Source: Brevundimonas sp.
GTDB lineage: Bacteria; Pseudomonadota; Alphaproteobacteria; Caulobacterales; Caulobacteraceae
Length of the DNA stretch: 64,000 nucleotides
Assembly: GCF_029946145.1 (NCBI RefSeq)
Contig: NZ_JAQSDY010000032.1
Location: 1 to 64,000 of the forward strand
Reading direction: 5' to 3'
Shown: in pieces, positions 54,450 through 61,984 of the stretch
Numbering within the stretch: position 1 is the stretch's first letter
How the letters are laid out: each line of letters opens with the position of its first letter
The notes under the pieces: model-generated
Seen by the model: only the letters and a program-made list of their open reading frames with translations
Database searches by the model: none
Told to the model about the DNA's origin: nothing
Program-made: the position numbers and the translations under genes

Positions 54450-55992
54450 GGCGCGCGCCTTCATTCCCGGCCATGGCGGCCAGCAGGAATTTCTGCACCT
54501 TGCCCGCAGCATTGACGGGCAGAGCCTCGACGAGCTCAAAGGCGCGCGGCGCCTTGTAGTTGGCCATGTTGGCGCGGCACCATTGGCAGATCTCCTCCGC
54601 AGTGGCCTCGGCCCCGGCGCGCAGGACGATAAAGGCCTTGCCGATCTCGCCCAGACGCTCGTCCGGCGTCCCGATGACCGCCACCTGGGCGATAGCCGGA
54701 TGAGCCGACAGGATGCGCTCGATCTCGGCCGGATAGCAGTTGAAGCCGCCACTTATGTACATGTCCTTCATCCGGTCCGTGACCCGCAGATAGCCGTCGG
54801 CGTCGAAACAGCCGATGTCGCCGGTGTGCAGCCATCCTTGAGCGTCCACCGCCTCGGCCGTCGCCTCCGGGTCTTCGAAATAGCCGGCCATGACGTTGAA
54901 TCCGCGCACCCAGATCTCACCCTCCCGTCCGGGCGCTACCGACTCTCCGAGGCGATTGACGCACTTCACCTCGACGCCCGGGATCGGCCTGCCGCAGCTG
55001 GTGGCGATGCGTTCCACGCCATCGCCCATCTGGCTCATCGTCACCATGCCCGAACTTTCGGTCAGACCATAGGCGGTCAGGACGTTGCGGATGCCCAGTT
55101 CGTCCTGCATCCGCTTGACCAGCGACGGCGCCACCGACGCGGCTCCGGTCACGGCGACCCGGATCGACGACAGGGTCACGCCGGTCTTGGCGCTGCTGGT
55201 CAGCAACTGCTGGAAGATGGTCGGCGGCCCCGGCAGGACGGTGATGCCCTCGCCCTCGACCAGGTCGACGACGCGCGCCGGATCGAAGGTCGCCATCGGA
55301 TAGGCCGTCGCCCCCTTCAGCAGGCAGGCCAACCAGCCGGCCTTGTAGCCGAAGGTATGGAAAAACGGATTGACGATCAGATAGCGGTCGCCTTCGGTCA
55401 GACCGGCGCAATGGGCCCAGCAGGTGAAGGCCTGCACGCTCTGGGCGTGGCCGCTGACCACGCCCTTGGGATGGCCTGTCGTGCCCGAGGTGAACAGAAT
55501 GTCGGCGGGGTCATCGCCGCCGACGGCCAGCATGGCGGCGCGGGCGCGGTCCAGGCACCGCCCCGTCGCGGCGAAGGCGTTCCAGTCGCCGTCCAGCGTC
55601 AGGACTCGCTCCAGATGGGGCAGGTCCAGGCCATCCAGCAGAGTGCGATAATCCTGGCCCAGGAAATCGCCGACCGTCAGCAGAATGCGGGCCCGGGTCT
55701 TGTTGAGGATGTATTGCGCCTCAAGCCCCTTCATCCGCGTGTTCATGGTCACGACCACCCCGCCGGCCGACTGGACCGACAGACAGGCGACGATCCATTC
55801 CGCACTGTTCGGCGCCCAGATCGCCGCGCGGTCACCGGGGGTCAGGCCCGCCTCGATCAGGGCCGCCGCGCCGTGCAGAACGCGCTGCTCCAGCTGGGCG
55901 AAGGTCAGCCGTTCGCGGTCGACTATGGCCAGGGCGTCCCCGAACCTGGCGGCGGCGTCGATCACCGCCTGCGGCAGGGTCGAGACGCTCAT
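54442..55992 (-). CDS. fadD3: FadD3: HIP-CoA synthetase (AMP-forming)
   Basis: A 516-residue acyl-CoA ligase. FadD3 activates HIP with CoA. Shared features are ADILFTSGTTGHPKGVV (P-loop), LIVNPFFHTFGYKAGWLACLLKGAT, TVLPGPPTIFQQLLTS, VLTAYGLTESSGMVTMS, GWLHTGDIGCFDADGYLRVTDR, KDMYISGGFNCYPAEIE and the catalytic Lys in NAAGKVQK. HTFGYKAG and the PGPPTI segment distinguish it from fatty-acid ligases. Start ATG 55992 overlaps the MFS stop as ATGA. Confidence 0.88.
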   Translation of the reverse strand: MSVSTLPQAVIDAAARFGDALAIVDRERLTFAQLEQRVLHGAAALIEAGLTPGDRAAIWAPNSAEWIVACLSVQSAGGVVVTMNTRMKGLEAQYILNKTRARILLTVGDFLGQDYRTLLDGLDLPHLERVLTLDGDWNAFAATGRCLDRARAAMLAVGGDDPADILFTSGTTGHPKGVVSGHAQSVQAFTCWAHCAGLTEGDRYLIVNPFFHTFGYKAGWLACLLKGATAYPMATFDPARVVDLVEGEGITVLPGPPTIFQQLLTSSAKTGVTLSSIRVAVTGAASVAPSLVKRMQDELGIRNVLTAYGLTESSGMVTMSQMGDGVERIATSCGRPIPGVEVKCVNRLGESVAPGREGEIWVRGFNVMAGYFEDPEATAEAVDAQGWLHTGDIGCFDADGYLRVTDRMKDMYISGGFNCYPAEIERILSAHPAIAQVAVIGTPDERLGEIGKAFIVLRAGAEATAEEICQWCRANMANYKAPRAFELVEALPVNAAGKVQKFLLAAMAGNEGARHG

Positions 55993-57389
55993 GTCTTCTT
56001 CTTCTCGTGCCACTCGCCCATCTCGATCATGGCGGCGCGATAGGGCTTGCGCGCCAGGACGAACATCAGCGCCACCGCGGGTCCGATGATCGCCGGCAGG
56101 ATGGCCAGAGAATAGCGCAGGGCGCCGTCGTCGTGGAAGACGAACTGGGTCATGGCGGCGATGACGCTGGAGCCCAGGGCGGTGCCGACCAGGGTGACAC
56201 ACAGCAACATCAGGGCGGTCATCTGGCCGCGCAGACGGCTGGGCGTGATGTCCTGAAGCGAGGCAAGGGCGACGCTGTTGGTGCCTTGGCCGATGAAGGT
56301 GGCGATACCCATCAGCAGCAGGGCGCCGCCCGCCGTCGGCATCAGCGGGCCGACGACCAGGGGCGCGACCTTCACCAGGGTGACCCAGGTCATGATGTTG
56401 AGGTTGGCCGCCGGGTGGCCGCGACGCATGAAAAAGCCCGAGAACCAGCCGCCGGTCAGATTGCCCAGTCCGCCGCAGACGATCATCAGGATGCCGAAGG
56501 AATAGCCCGCCTCGGTGGCGGTCATCCCATAGGTGCGGATCAGGAAGGTCGGGTACCAGATGGCCGTACCGATCGCGAGCATCCCCAACAGGGACACCGA
56601 CCCGATCAGCGACGAATAGACCTTCCAGCGGTGCGCCAGGAAGCCGCCGGTTTCACGCAGGGTCATTCGCTGGACGCCGATCACCGCCGTGGGCGACGCA
56701 TGTCGCTGGGGCTCGCGGATCAGGGCCACCAGGACCGCGACCAGCAGTCCCGGCAGGCCGACGATGAAGAACACCATCTGCCAGGGCTGCACCAGGCCGA
56801 TGACCGGCAGGATGACCGCGCCGTAGGCCTTGGCCGCCTGCAGGACATAGGCGCCGATGACCAGAGCCAGACCGCCGCCGACAGGGTAGCCAAGGGCGAA
56901 GACGCTGATCGCGAAGGCGCGGCGCCTGGGCTCGAAATAATCGCTGATCAGGGAATAGGCCGTCGGACCCAGGGTCGATTCACCGATGCCGACGGCGACC
57001 CGCGCGGCGAACAGGTGGCCGAAGCTCCGCGACAGACCACTGGCCGCCGTGGCCAGACACCAGAGGACGATGCCGCCCGCCAGAAGCTTGCCGCGATTGC
57101 GACCGTTGTCGACGATGCGCCCGATGGGCACGGCCGCCACGGCGACCAGAACCACAGTGGCGAAACCCTGCAGCAGGCTGATCTGGAAGTCGTCCAGCTT
57201 CAGGTCCTGACGGACGTCCGCGACCATCAAGGTCATGACCTTGGCGTCGATCGCCGCGATCGTATAGCAGACGAAAAGAAGGATAACGACCATCCACGAA
57301 TAGACGACCGAGGGCGGCTTCTGGACCATCGTCGCCGGCTCATCTTCAGGAAGCACACGAATTACTGGCGCATCATCTAGGACGGTCAT
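55989..57389 (-). CDS. Spinster-like MFS transporter
   Basis: A 466-residue major facilitator protein with about 12 membrane segments and the helix 2-3 loop PIGRIVDNGRNRGKLLAGG. GIGESTLGPTAYSLISDYFEPRRRAFAISVFALGYPVGGGLALVIGAYV is the Spinster-type signature (about 135-185). ATG 57389 is used. Coupled to fadD3, so it probably imports the steroid acid or HIP-like substrate across the inner membrane; this is inference. Confidence 0.86.
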   Translation of the reverse strand: MTVLDDAPVIRVLPEDEPATMVQKPPSVVYSWMVVILLFVCYTIAAIDAKVMTLMVADVRQDLKLDDFQISLLQGFATVVLVAVAAVPIGRIVDNGRNRGKLLAGGIVLWCLATAASGLSRSFGHLFAARVAVGIGESTLGPTAYSLISDYFEPRRRAFAISVFALGYPVGGGLALVIGAYVLQAAKAYGAVILPVIGLVQPWQMVFFIVGLPGLLVAVLVALIREPQRHASPTAVIGVQRMTLRETGGFLAHRWKVYSSLIGSVSLLGMLAIGTAIWYPTFLIRTYGMTATEAGYSFGILMIVCGGLGNLTGGWFSGFFMRRGHPAANLNIMTWVTLVKVAPLVVGPLMPTAGGALLLMGIATFIGQGTNSVALASLQDITPSRLRGQMTALMLLCVTLVGTALGSSVIAAMTQFVFHDDGALRYSLAILPAIIGPAVALMFVLARKPYRAAMIEMGEWHEKKKT

Positions 57390-57513
57390 CAATGATCTTT
57401 CTCAAGGATGAAAATGGCGGCGGAGGTGATCCGTCGAATTGACTGAATACAATGATGATTTCGGGGCAGGTCCGCCCGAACAACAGCTTTGCTTCCCACG
57501 ACATACATCCGGC

Positions 57514-58209
57514 TCATCTTTCGATCTGGCCCAGATTGGCGTGCAGCACCGCCCCGTTGAGCGCCGGGCTGTCGGCGCAAAAGCGCGCGATCTCCGCGAT
57601 CTCCTCGGGTTCCAGCAACCGGCCGGCGGTGATCATGGCCGTGATCGAGCCCACCGCGTCGCCGACGTGGGCGCGCAGCATTGCCGTGTCGGTGAAGCCG
57701 GGGCAGATGCAGGCCGTATGGACGCCACTGCCCGCCAGATCCTGACAGGTCGCACGCATCAGGCCGATCATGCCGTGCTTGCTGGTGACGTAGGAGGCGG
57801 CGCCGGGCGCCGCCTTTTCCGCCAGGGTCGAGCCGACATAGAGGATGGAGGAGCCCGACCCCATCACCGGAATCAGCTCGTGGTTCAGCGCCTGGGGCGC
57901 CGCCAGATTGGCGCTGAGAACCGCCTGAAGATCGCGCGCCGTCAGGCTGCTTACCGTGTCGCGTCGATGCACGGCGGCGTTATGGATCAGGACGGTCCGA
58001 TCCCAGCTCACCGCACGCTCGGTCAGTACGACCGCCGCTCTCTCTACCGAAGCCAGTTCGGTAATGTCGACCGCCAGATGTTCGACTCCCGGCGCCGTTG
58101 GTGCGGATCGCGACAGGCTGACGACCTCATAGCCCGACCGCTGGAACAGGCGCGCGGTCGCCAGGCCGATCCCGCGGCTGCCGCCCGTCACCACCACGCC
58201 GCGCCTCAT
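57514..58209 (-). CDS. Small SDR, operon partner of the PTPS-like gene
   Basis: A 231-residue SDR. It has VVTGGSRGIGLATARLFQRSGYEV (5-28), LIHNAAVHRRDTV, and GSTLAEKAAPGAASYVTSKHGMIGLMRA with Ser and the YxxxK pair. ATG 58209 overlaps the PTPS-like stop (ATGA). In biopterin synthesis a PTPS is followed by sepiapterin reductase, also a small SDR, so this could be a pterin reductase. Alternatively it is another hydroxysteroid dehydrogenase. Confidence 0.82.
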   Translation of the reverse strand: MRRGVVVTGGSRGIGLATARLFQRSGYEVVSLSRSAPTAPGVEHLAVDITELASVERAAVVLTERAVSWDRTVLIHNAAVHRRDTVSSLTARDLQAVLSANLAAPQALNHELIPVMGSGSSILYVGSTLAEKAAPGAASYVTSKHGMIGLMRATCQDLAGSGVHTACICPGFTDTAMLRAHVGDAVGSITAMITAGRLLEPEEIAEIARFCADSPALNGAVLHANLGQIER

Positions 58210-58757
58210 GCGCCGACGTCCCGCCAGCGGCACTGGGCTGACTGGCCCGGACCAGACGAGACCTCCAGCGCGATCTCGGTTACGCCCCAGCGCGCCGACC
58301 AGGCCTCCTGCCCCACCAGCCGGTTCAGCAGGTAGGCGGCCAGTTCCTCGACCGTCGTATTGCGAATGGGCAGCAGCCGGACATCGCCCGCCGGCAGACG
58401 GAATTCATCCTCGCCGAAGACGATCACCAGGCTTCGGCCGAGGGTGCTGATGGTCAGGGACGGCACCAGCGTGGGGATCAGGACATACTCGTCCAGCTCT
58501 TGGCACAGCGCCCGAAGAGCTCGCTTTATGATGTTATAATCTAACGTCATCCCGTTGTTTTCGACACGGGTGGTGATGACGGCCGCGACATTGAAATTAT
58601 GGCCGTGCAGGCGTTCTCGCGCGCCGTCGGCGAACAGCGTGAAATGTCCGGCGGAGAATTTGATGTCCTCCTTGTCGATCCGGATCGAGCACTGCTGGAC
58701 CGGAACCGGCGCGAGCTCGGGCGAGCGCCTTTCCGATGCCGTCACCATCCCCATCAT
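58206..58757 (-). CDS. 6-pyruvoyl-tetrahydropterin synthase/QueD-family protein without the usual Cys
   Basis: A 183-residue PTPS-fold protein. Zinc histidines are in KFSAGHFTLF and RLHGHNFNVA; the later NTTVEELAAYLLNRL and ALEVSSG segments fit QueD/PTPS. No cysteine lies between the zinc motifs, where QueD has its catalytic Cys four residues before HGH; a Glu lies three before it (ARERLHGH). PTPS-III enzymes also use Glu instead of Cys, so chemistry may differ from QueD. It is 40 bases downstream of the Rieske gene and overlaps the SDR gene. No other queuosine or biopterin gene is near. Confidence 0.83.
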   Translation of the reverse strand: MMGMVTASERRSPELAPVPVQQCSIRIDKEDIKFSAGHFTLFADGARERLHGHNFNVAAVITTRVENNGMTLDYNIIKRALRALCQELDEYVLIPTLVPSLTISTLGRSLVIVFGEDEFRLPAGDVRLLPIRNTTVEELAAYLLNRLVGQEAWSARWGVTEIALEVSSGPGQSAQCRWRDVGA

Positions 58758-58797
58758 AACGCCTGTCTACTTCGGTGGAGGAAAGGGTGGCAGGCGT

Positions 58798-59799
58798 CTA
58801 TTCGGCCGCGACGCGCGCGGCGGGGTCGCCGTCAAACTCGTAGAACTGTTCGAAATACTCGCGGAAACGCAGGACCGGCCCGTCGCCGTCGCAGAGCAGC
58901 GGGCGGGCGCGGTGCACCTTGTGATGCCAGATCGGAATATCGCCCTCGACGCCCGACTGGCCGATGATGCCGGCGATTGAGCGGCGGATCATCTCGTTCT
59001 CGGGCGCGCCCTCGGGGAATTTCGGGTGGCGGAACTCGAAACGCAGCTCGACCTTGTCGTGCTCGACCGGCGTGGCCAGCACCTGAAGCAGCAGGTCCGC
59101 CATGCCCTTGAAGCGTGTCGACTTCTGACCCGCGCCGGTCTGAAGCGTTCGCACCTCGGTATCCAGGGTGCGGACCGTGCCGTCCGGCAGATCCATGGTG
59201 CGCTGGCCAGCCGCCAGGCTCCGGCGGACATGGCCCTCATAGTGGCTCTCGCCCTCGGGGACGGCGTCCATCTTGTGCACGTACTTGAAGTGGGCCAGGT
59301 CGACGCCGTTCTCGGCGATCTCCTGCGGGTTGCTGTCAAAGGTCCACTGATAGCGGATGGGCGCGCCCCAATCGGGCGACGTCACCTCGTCCAGCACCTC
59401 CACCTCGAACATCGGGGCCGCGCCTTGCGGATGATACCACGCCCAGACCACGCCGTTGGTTTCGGTGATCGCAAAGGTCTTCAGGCAGCCGGGCTTGCGC
59501 GCCGCCGGCGGAATGATGCGCGCATAGGGGATATCCTTGCAGGCGCCGGAAAGGTCGAAAGCCCAGGAGTGGAAGGGGCAGCGAAGGGTCTCGCCCTCGA
59601 CAAACCCGCCATGGCCGATATGGGCGCCCAGGTGCGGGCAATAGGCCTCGGCCAGGCCGGCGGCGCCCCCTTCGGTTCGATACAGAACCAGGTCCTCGCC
59701 GAAATAGCGGACCGGCTTGACGTCGCCCGGCTCCAGCTCGTCCGAATAGGAGACAAAGAACCAACCGAAGGGAATCGGCATGGGGAATCGATCGACCAT
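58798..59799 (-). CDS. KshA-like Rieske non-haem iron oxygenase
   Basis: A 333-residue oxygenase alpha subunit. The Rieske cluster ligands are Cys54/His56 (CPHLGAHIGHGG) and Cys74/His77 (RCPFHSW). The mononuclear iron site is seen in ENGVDLAHFKYVHKMD (about 170-185). The stretch GACKDIPYARIIPPAARKPG recalls 3-ketosteroid 9alpha-hydroxylase KshA, but overall identity looks moderate, so another steroid or terpenoid hydroxylation is possible. ATG 59799 follows AGGAAAA. It leads an operon with PTPS-like and SDR genes. Reductase and ferredoxin partners are probably those at 31 kb and 52 kb. Confidence 0.85.
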   Translation of the reverse strand: MVDRFPMPIPFGWFFVSYSDELEPGDVKPVRYFGEDLVLYRTEGGAAGLAEAYCPHLGAHIGHGGFVEGETLRCPFHSWAFDLSGACKDIPYARIIPPAARKPGCLKTFAITETNGVVWAWYHPQGAAPMFEVEVLDEVTSPDWGAPIRYQWTFDSNPQEIAENGVDLAHFKYVHKMDAVPEGESHYEGHVRRSLAAGQRTMDLPDGTVRTLDTEVRTLQTGAGQKSTRFKGMADLLLQVLATPVEHDKVELRFEFRHPKFPEGAPENEMIRRSIAGIIGQSGVEGDIPIWHHKVHRARPLLCDGDGPVLRFREYFEQFYEFDGDPAARVAAE

Positions 59800-59967
59800 G
59801 GGTTTTCCTCGCAAAGCGCCGGTTTGCCCGACGTCTAAAATTGAACCATAGAAGCCCCTGCCCGCCCTGGGCGGAGATGACTGAGCCCGCACGTTATCAA
59901 GATCAGACGCAGCGATAAGGCGTCGTGGTTACACTGAGCGTTCGCGCGAGCGGACAATGGCCCCGGC

Positions 59968-60942
59968 TTATCGGTCGACCTCGGCGACATGCGTCTGCTC
60001 GGCGGGCCCGCCGGCGAGGAATACGTCCAACTCGGCCAGCGAGGTCTGCATCCACGGGCGCAGTTGGGTCCGGGCGAAGCGGCTGGACAGGAAATCCAGC
60101 AGCAGCCTCAGCGTCGCCGGCACCGGGGTTCCGGGCGCGAAAATGGCCCACGCTTCGCGATCGTAATAGCTCCACTCGTCCTCGACGGCGACCAGGGCTC
60201 CCGACGCCAATTCGCTGCGCACGAAGGCGATCGGCAACTGGGCGATGCCGAGGCCGCGGACGGCCGCCACGCGCAGCGCCGCGCCCTTGTTGCTCTTCCA
60301 GCGACCGCTGACCCGGACCTTTTCCGCACCGTCGCTGGAGTTGAACCACCAGTGTCCGCTCAAGTCGGACAGACAGGCATGGTTCTTCAGGTCCGCGATC
60401 CCCTTGGGCACGCCACGCTCGGCCAGATAGGCGGGCGAGGCGCACAGGCAGAAGGACAGATATCCGATGCGGGCGGCCCTCAGGCTGGAGTCGATCAGGT
60501 CGCCATAGCGGATGGCGACATCGAAATCCTCGCCGATCAGATCGACCTCGCGCGAACCCGCATGAATCTCGATCCCCACGCCCGTATACTGGCATGCGAA
60601 GTCGGCGATGACGGCCGAAATGAAGTTAACGTCGAAAGTGTCGTTCAGCGACACTTTCAGCTTGCCCGTGGGCGTCTGCTGCATCTGGGCCGCTTCATGG
60701 CTGGCCACGGCGAGCGAGCGGCGCATCTCCCGGCATGAGGCGTAGAATCGCTCGCCTATGGCTGTCATCGAGACCTGACGCGTTGTGCGTTTCAGCAGCT
60801 GAACGCCCAGACGGGTCTCCAGCTCACTGATCCGCTTGCTGACGAAGGATTTCGAGGCGCCCAATTGGTCGGCGGCGGCGGTGAAACTCCCCGTCTCCAC
60901 CACCGAAATATATTCTTCGATACCGTCCCAGACAGAAATCAC
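59968..60942 (-). CDS. LysR-type transcriptional regulator
   Basis: A 324-residue LysR regulator. The N-terminal winged helix-turn-helix is seen at SFTAAADQLGASKSFVSKRISELETRLGVQLLKRTTRQVSMT (about 17-60), followed by a periplasmic-binding-like effector domain. I chose GTG 60942 (VISVWDGIEEYI) after GGGAG; a GTG 12 codons upstream is in frame. It is upstream of and in the same direction as the Rieske operon, so it may control that operon or the whole island. No TetR (KstR2-type) regulator is in the window. Confidence 0.88.
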   Translation of the reverse strand: MISVWDGIEEYISVVETGSFTAAADQLGASKSFVSKRISELETRLGVQLLKRTTRQVSMTAIGERFYASCREMRRSLAVASHEAAQMQQTPTGKLKVSLNDTFDVNFISAVIADFACQYTGVGIEIHAGSREVDLIGEDFDVAIRYGDLIDSSLRAARIGYLSFCLCASPAYLAERGVPKGIADLKNHACLSDLSGHWWFNSSDGAEKVRVSGRWKSNKGAALRVAAVRGLGIAQLPIAFVRSELASGALVAVEDEWSYYDREAWAIFAPGTPVPATLRLLLDFLSSRFARTQLRPWMQTSLAELDVFLAGGPAEQTHVAEVDR

Positions 60943-60978
60943 AGCCTCTCCCGACGCCTTAACCGCCCTTCGCCTCAC

Positions 60979-61471
60979 GCCCCTACGCGATACGACCCGT
61001 TCGGACTCACAGCCTACAGGTCCGCCCGCTCAAGACAATTGTTCGCATGACGAAACGATCCTGAAATCCGGACATTGCATTCCCACGCCTTTGCCTCCCG
61101 GTACTGCCGCGGGCGGTGTTCCATGCCAGCGGACTCCTCCTGCGAGGTCTCGCTGGCCGTGACCACCGGCTGACACGCCGGTGGCCTGGCGGCGCGCCTT
61201 CCCCGGCGATTGAGCGTCACGATCGCCGCGCCGTCGGGATTCTCGATCTGAACAAGAGACATGATATCGGCCTGCGGACACGGGAACGCCTGCCCGGAGA
61301 AAGCAGTTAAGGTGTCAAAATGCCCCTCGGACAATGGTGAAGGTGCGACGAACCTAGCGGAAAAAGCACTGTTTACGCAGACGAGGCTTTCTGAAGAGGT
61401 CGCGCGCTTCCCATGCCTTGACCTCCGGCGACCGCACCCGAAGCTGAACGCCACACTGAAAGAGACGCCCG
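60979..61471. other. Non-coding or decayed DNA before the SDR remnant
   Basis: No intact gene on either strand. The one recognisable piece is a short crotonase-like N-terminus at 61190-61262 on the minus strand. The rest reads as arginine/serine-rich frames without domains. Confidence 0.4.
61190..61262 (-). pseudogene. Remnant of an enoyl-CoA hydratase N-terminus
   Basis: From ATG 61262 the frame reads MSLVQIENPDGAAIVTLNR, the usual opening of crotonase-family enzymes, then turns into non-homologous sequence within about 25 codons. The rest of the gene is absent. Weak because so little remains. Confidence 0.35.
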
Positions 61472-61761
61472 ATGAGCAAGCCGGTCACAGGGATTACCGA
61501 CGCCTTGCGTGCTCGGGCGGGCGATCGCGGTCGCCGCCGTGGCGCGTGGTGACGCCGTGGCCGCCATCGACTTCACGCCTGGGGAGCGCGCGGACAGCGA
61601 TGACTGGATGGGGTTGGGCAACGTCGACCTGACCGACCCGGCGGCGGCCCAGACCGCCGTAAACGCGGTGGTTGAGCGTTTCGGCCGGATTGACAGCCTG
61701 CTTAATGCGGTCGGCGGCTTCGTCTGGCAGACGGCGGACGGCCCTCTGGAGAACTGGGACC
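61472..61761 (+). pseudogene. Truncated, frameshifted SDR gene
   Basis: The frame opens at ATG 61472 with MSKPVTGITDA, then shifts near 61503-61512. It continues in another frame as LGRAIAVAAVARGDAVAAIDF and [33 protein letters not shown], a clear SDR N-terminal half. It stops abruptly at about LENWD, where P-type ATPase sequence begins. The catalytic half is missing, so it is not functional. Confidence 0.75.
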
Positions 61762-61950
61762 CTGCCGCAGGACAAGGCGTCCGTCGTCGAACAGCTTCGC
61801 TCGCAAGGCCGGGTCGTCGCGATGGCGGGGGATGGGGTCAATGACGCGCCGGCCCTCGCGGCCGCCGATGTCGGAGTCGCCATGGGGGCGGGCTCGGACG
61901 TCGCCATGAAAGCGCGGGCGTGACCCTGCTGGGCGGTGCCAGAGGTCGCC
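61762..61950 (+). pseudogene. Fragment of a copper-type P-ATPase joined to the SDR remnant
   Basis: Directly after the SDR remnant comes [17 protein letters not shown], then [25 protein letters not shown] and DVAM, the hinge region of CopA-type ATPases. A single missing base after ATG 61906-61908 ends the frame; restoring it gives the expected [10 protein letters not shown]. Homology ends about 15 bases before the right direct repeat. The full-length ATPase at 26-29 kb is of another subfamily and is not the source. Confidence 0.75.
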
Positions 61951-61965
61951 CCCGCATGCCCGCCG

Positions 61966-61984
61966 CCCCTCACTCCCACTCGAT
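61966..61984 (+). repeat. Right 19-bp direct repeat (guaA 3' end, putative attachment site)
   Basis: Same 19 bases as 29160-29178. It covers four bases past the guaA stop, the stop and the codons for Ile-Glu-Trp-Glu, so guaA remains intact at this junction. Confidence 0.65.

Larger units (their letters stand above)
29160..61984. mobile_element. Putative genomic island inserted at the 3' end of guaA
   Basis: An exact 19-bp direct repeat (29160-29178 and 61966-61984) brackets 32.8 kb. The right copy is the last codons and stop of guaA plus four bases; the left copy lies in non-coding DNA. The 3' end of guaA is a well-known target of tyrosine integrases. The segment carries accessory steroid catabolism, has an AT-rich left margin and broken genes at its right end, as islands often do. 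No integrase is in it, so it may be immobile or have lost that end. Inference from repeats, position and content. Confidence 0.6.

Noticed and set aside
26140..61950. The CopA-type fragment at 61762-61950 as a duplicate of the ATPase at 26140-28917
   Set aside because: The fragment reads [17 protein letters not shown] with the soft-metal ATPase style, while the full gene reads differently around its hinge, so they belong to different subfamilies.
29160..61984. Integrase or transposase genes inside the island
   Set aside because: All sizeable coding regions are assigned to catabolic, transport or regulatory families. None shows the tyrosine-recombinase R-H-R-Y or the DDE pattern.
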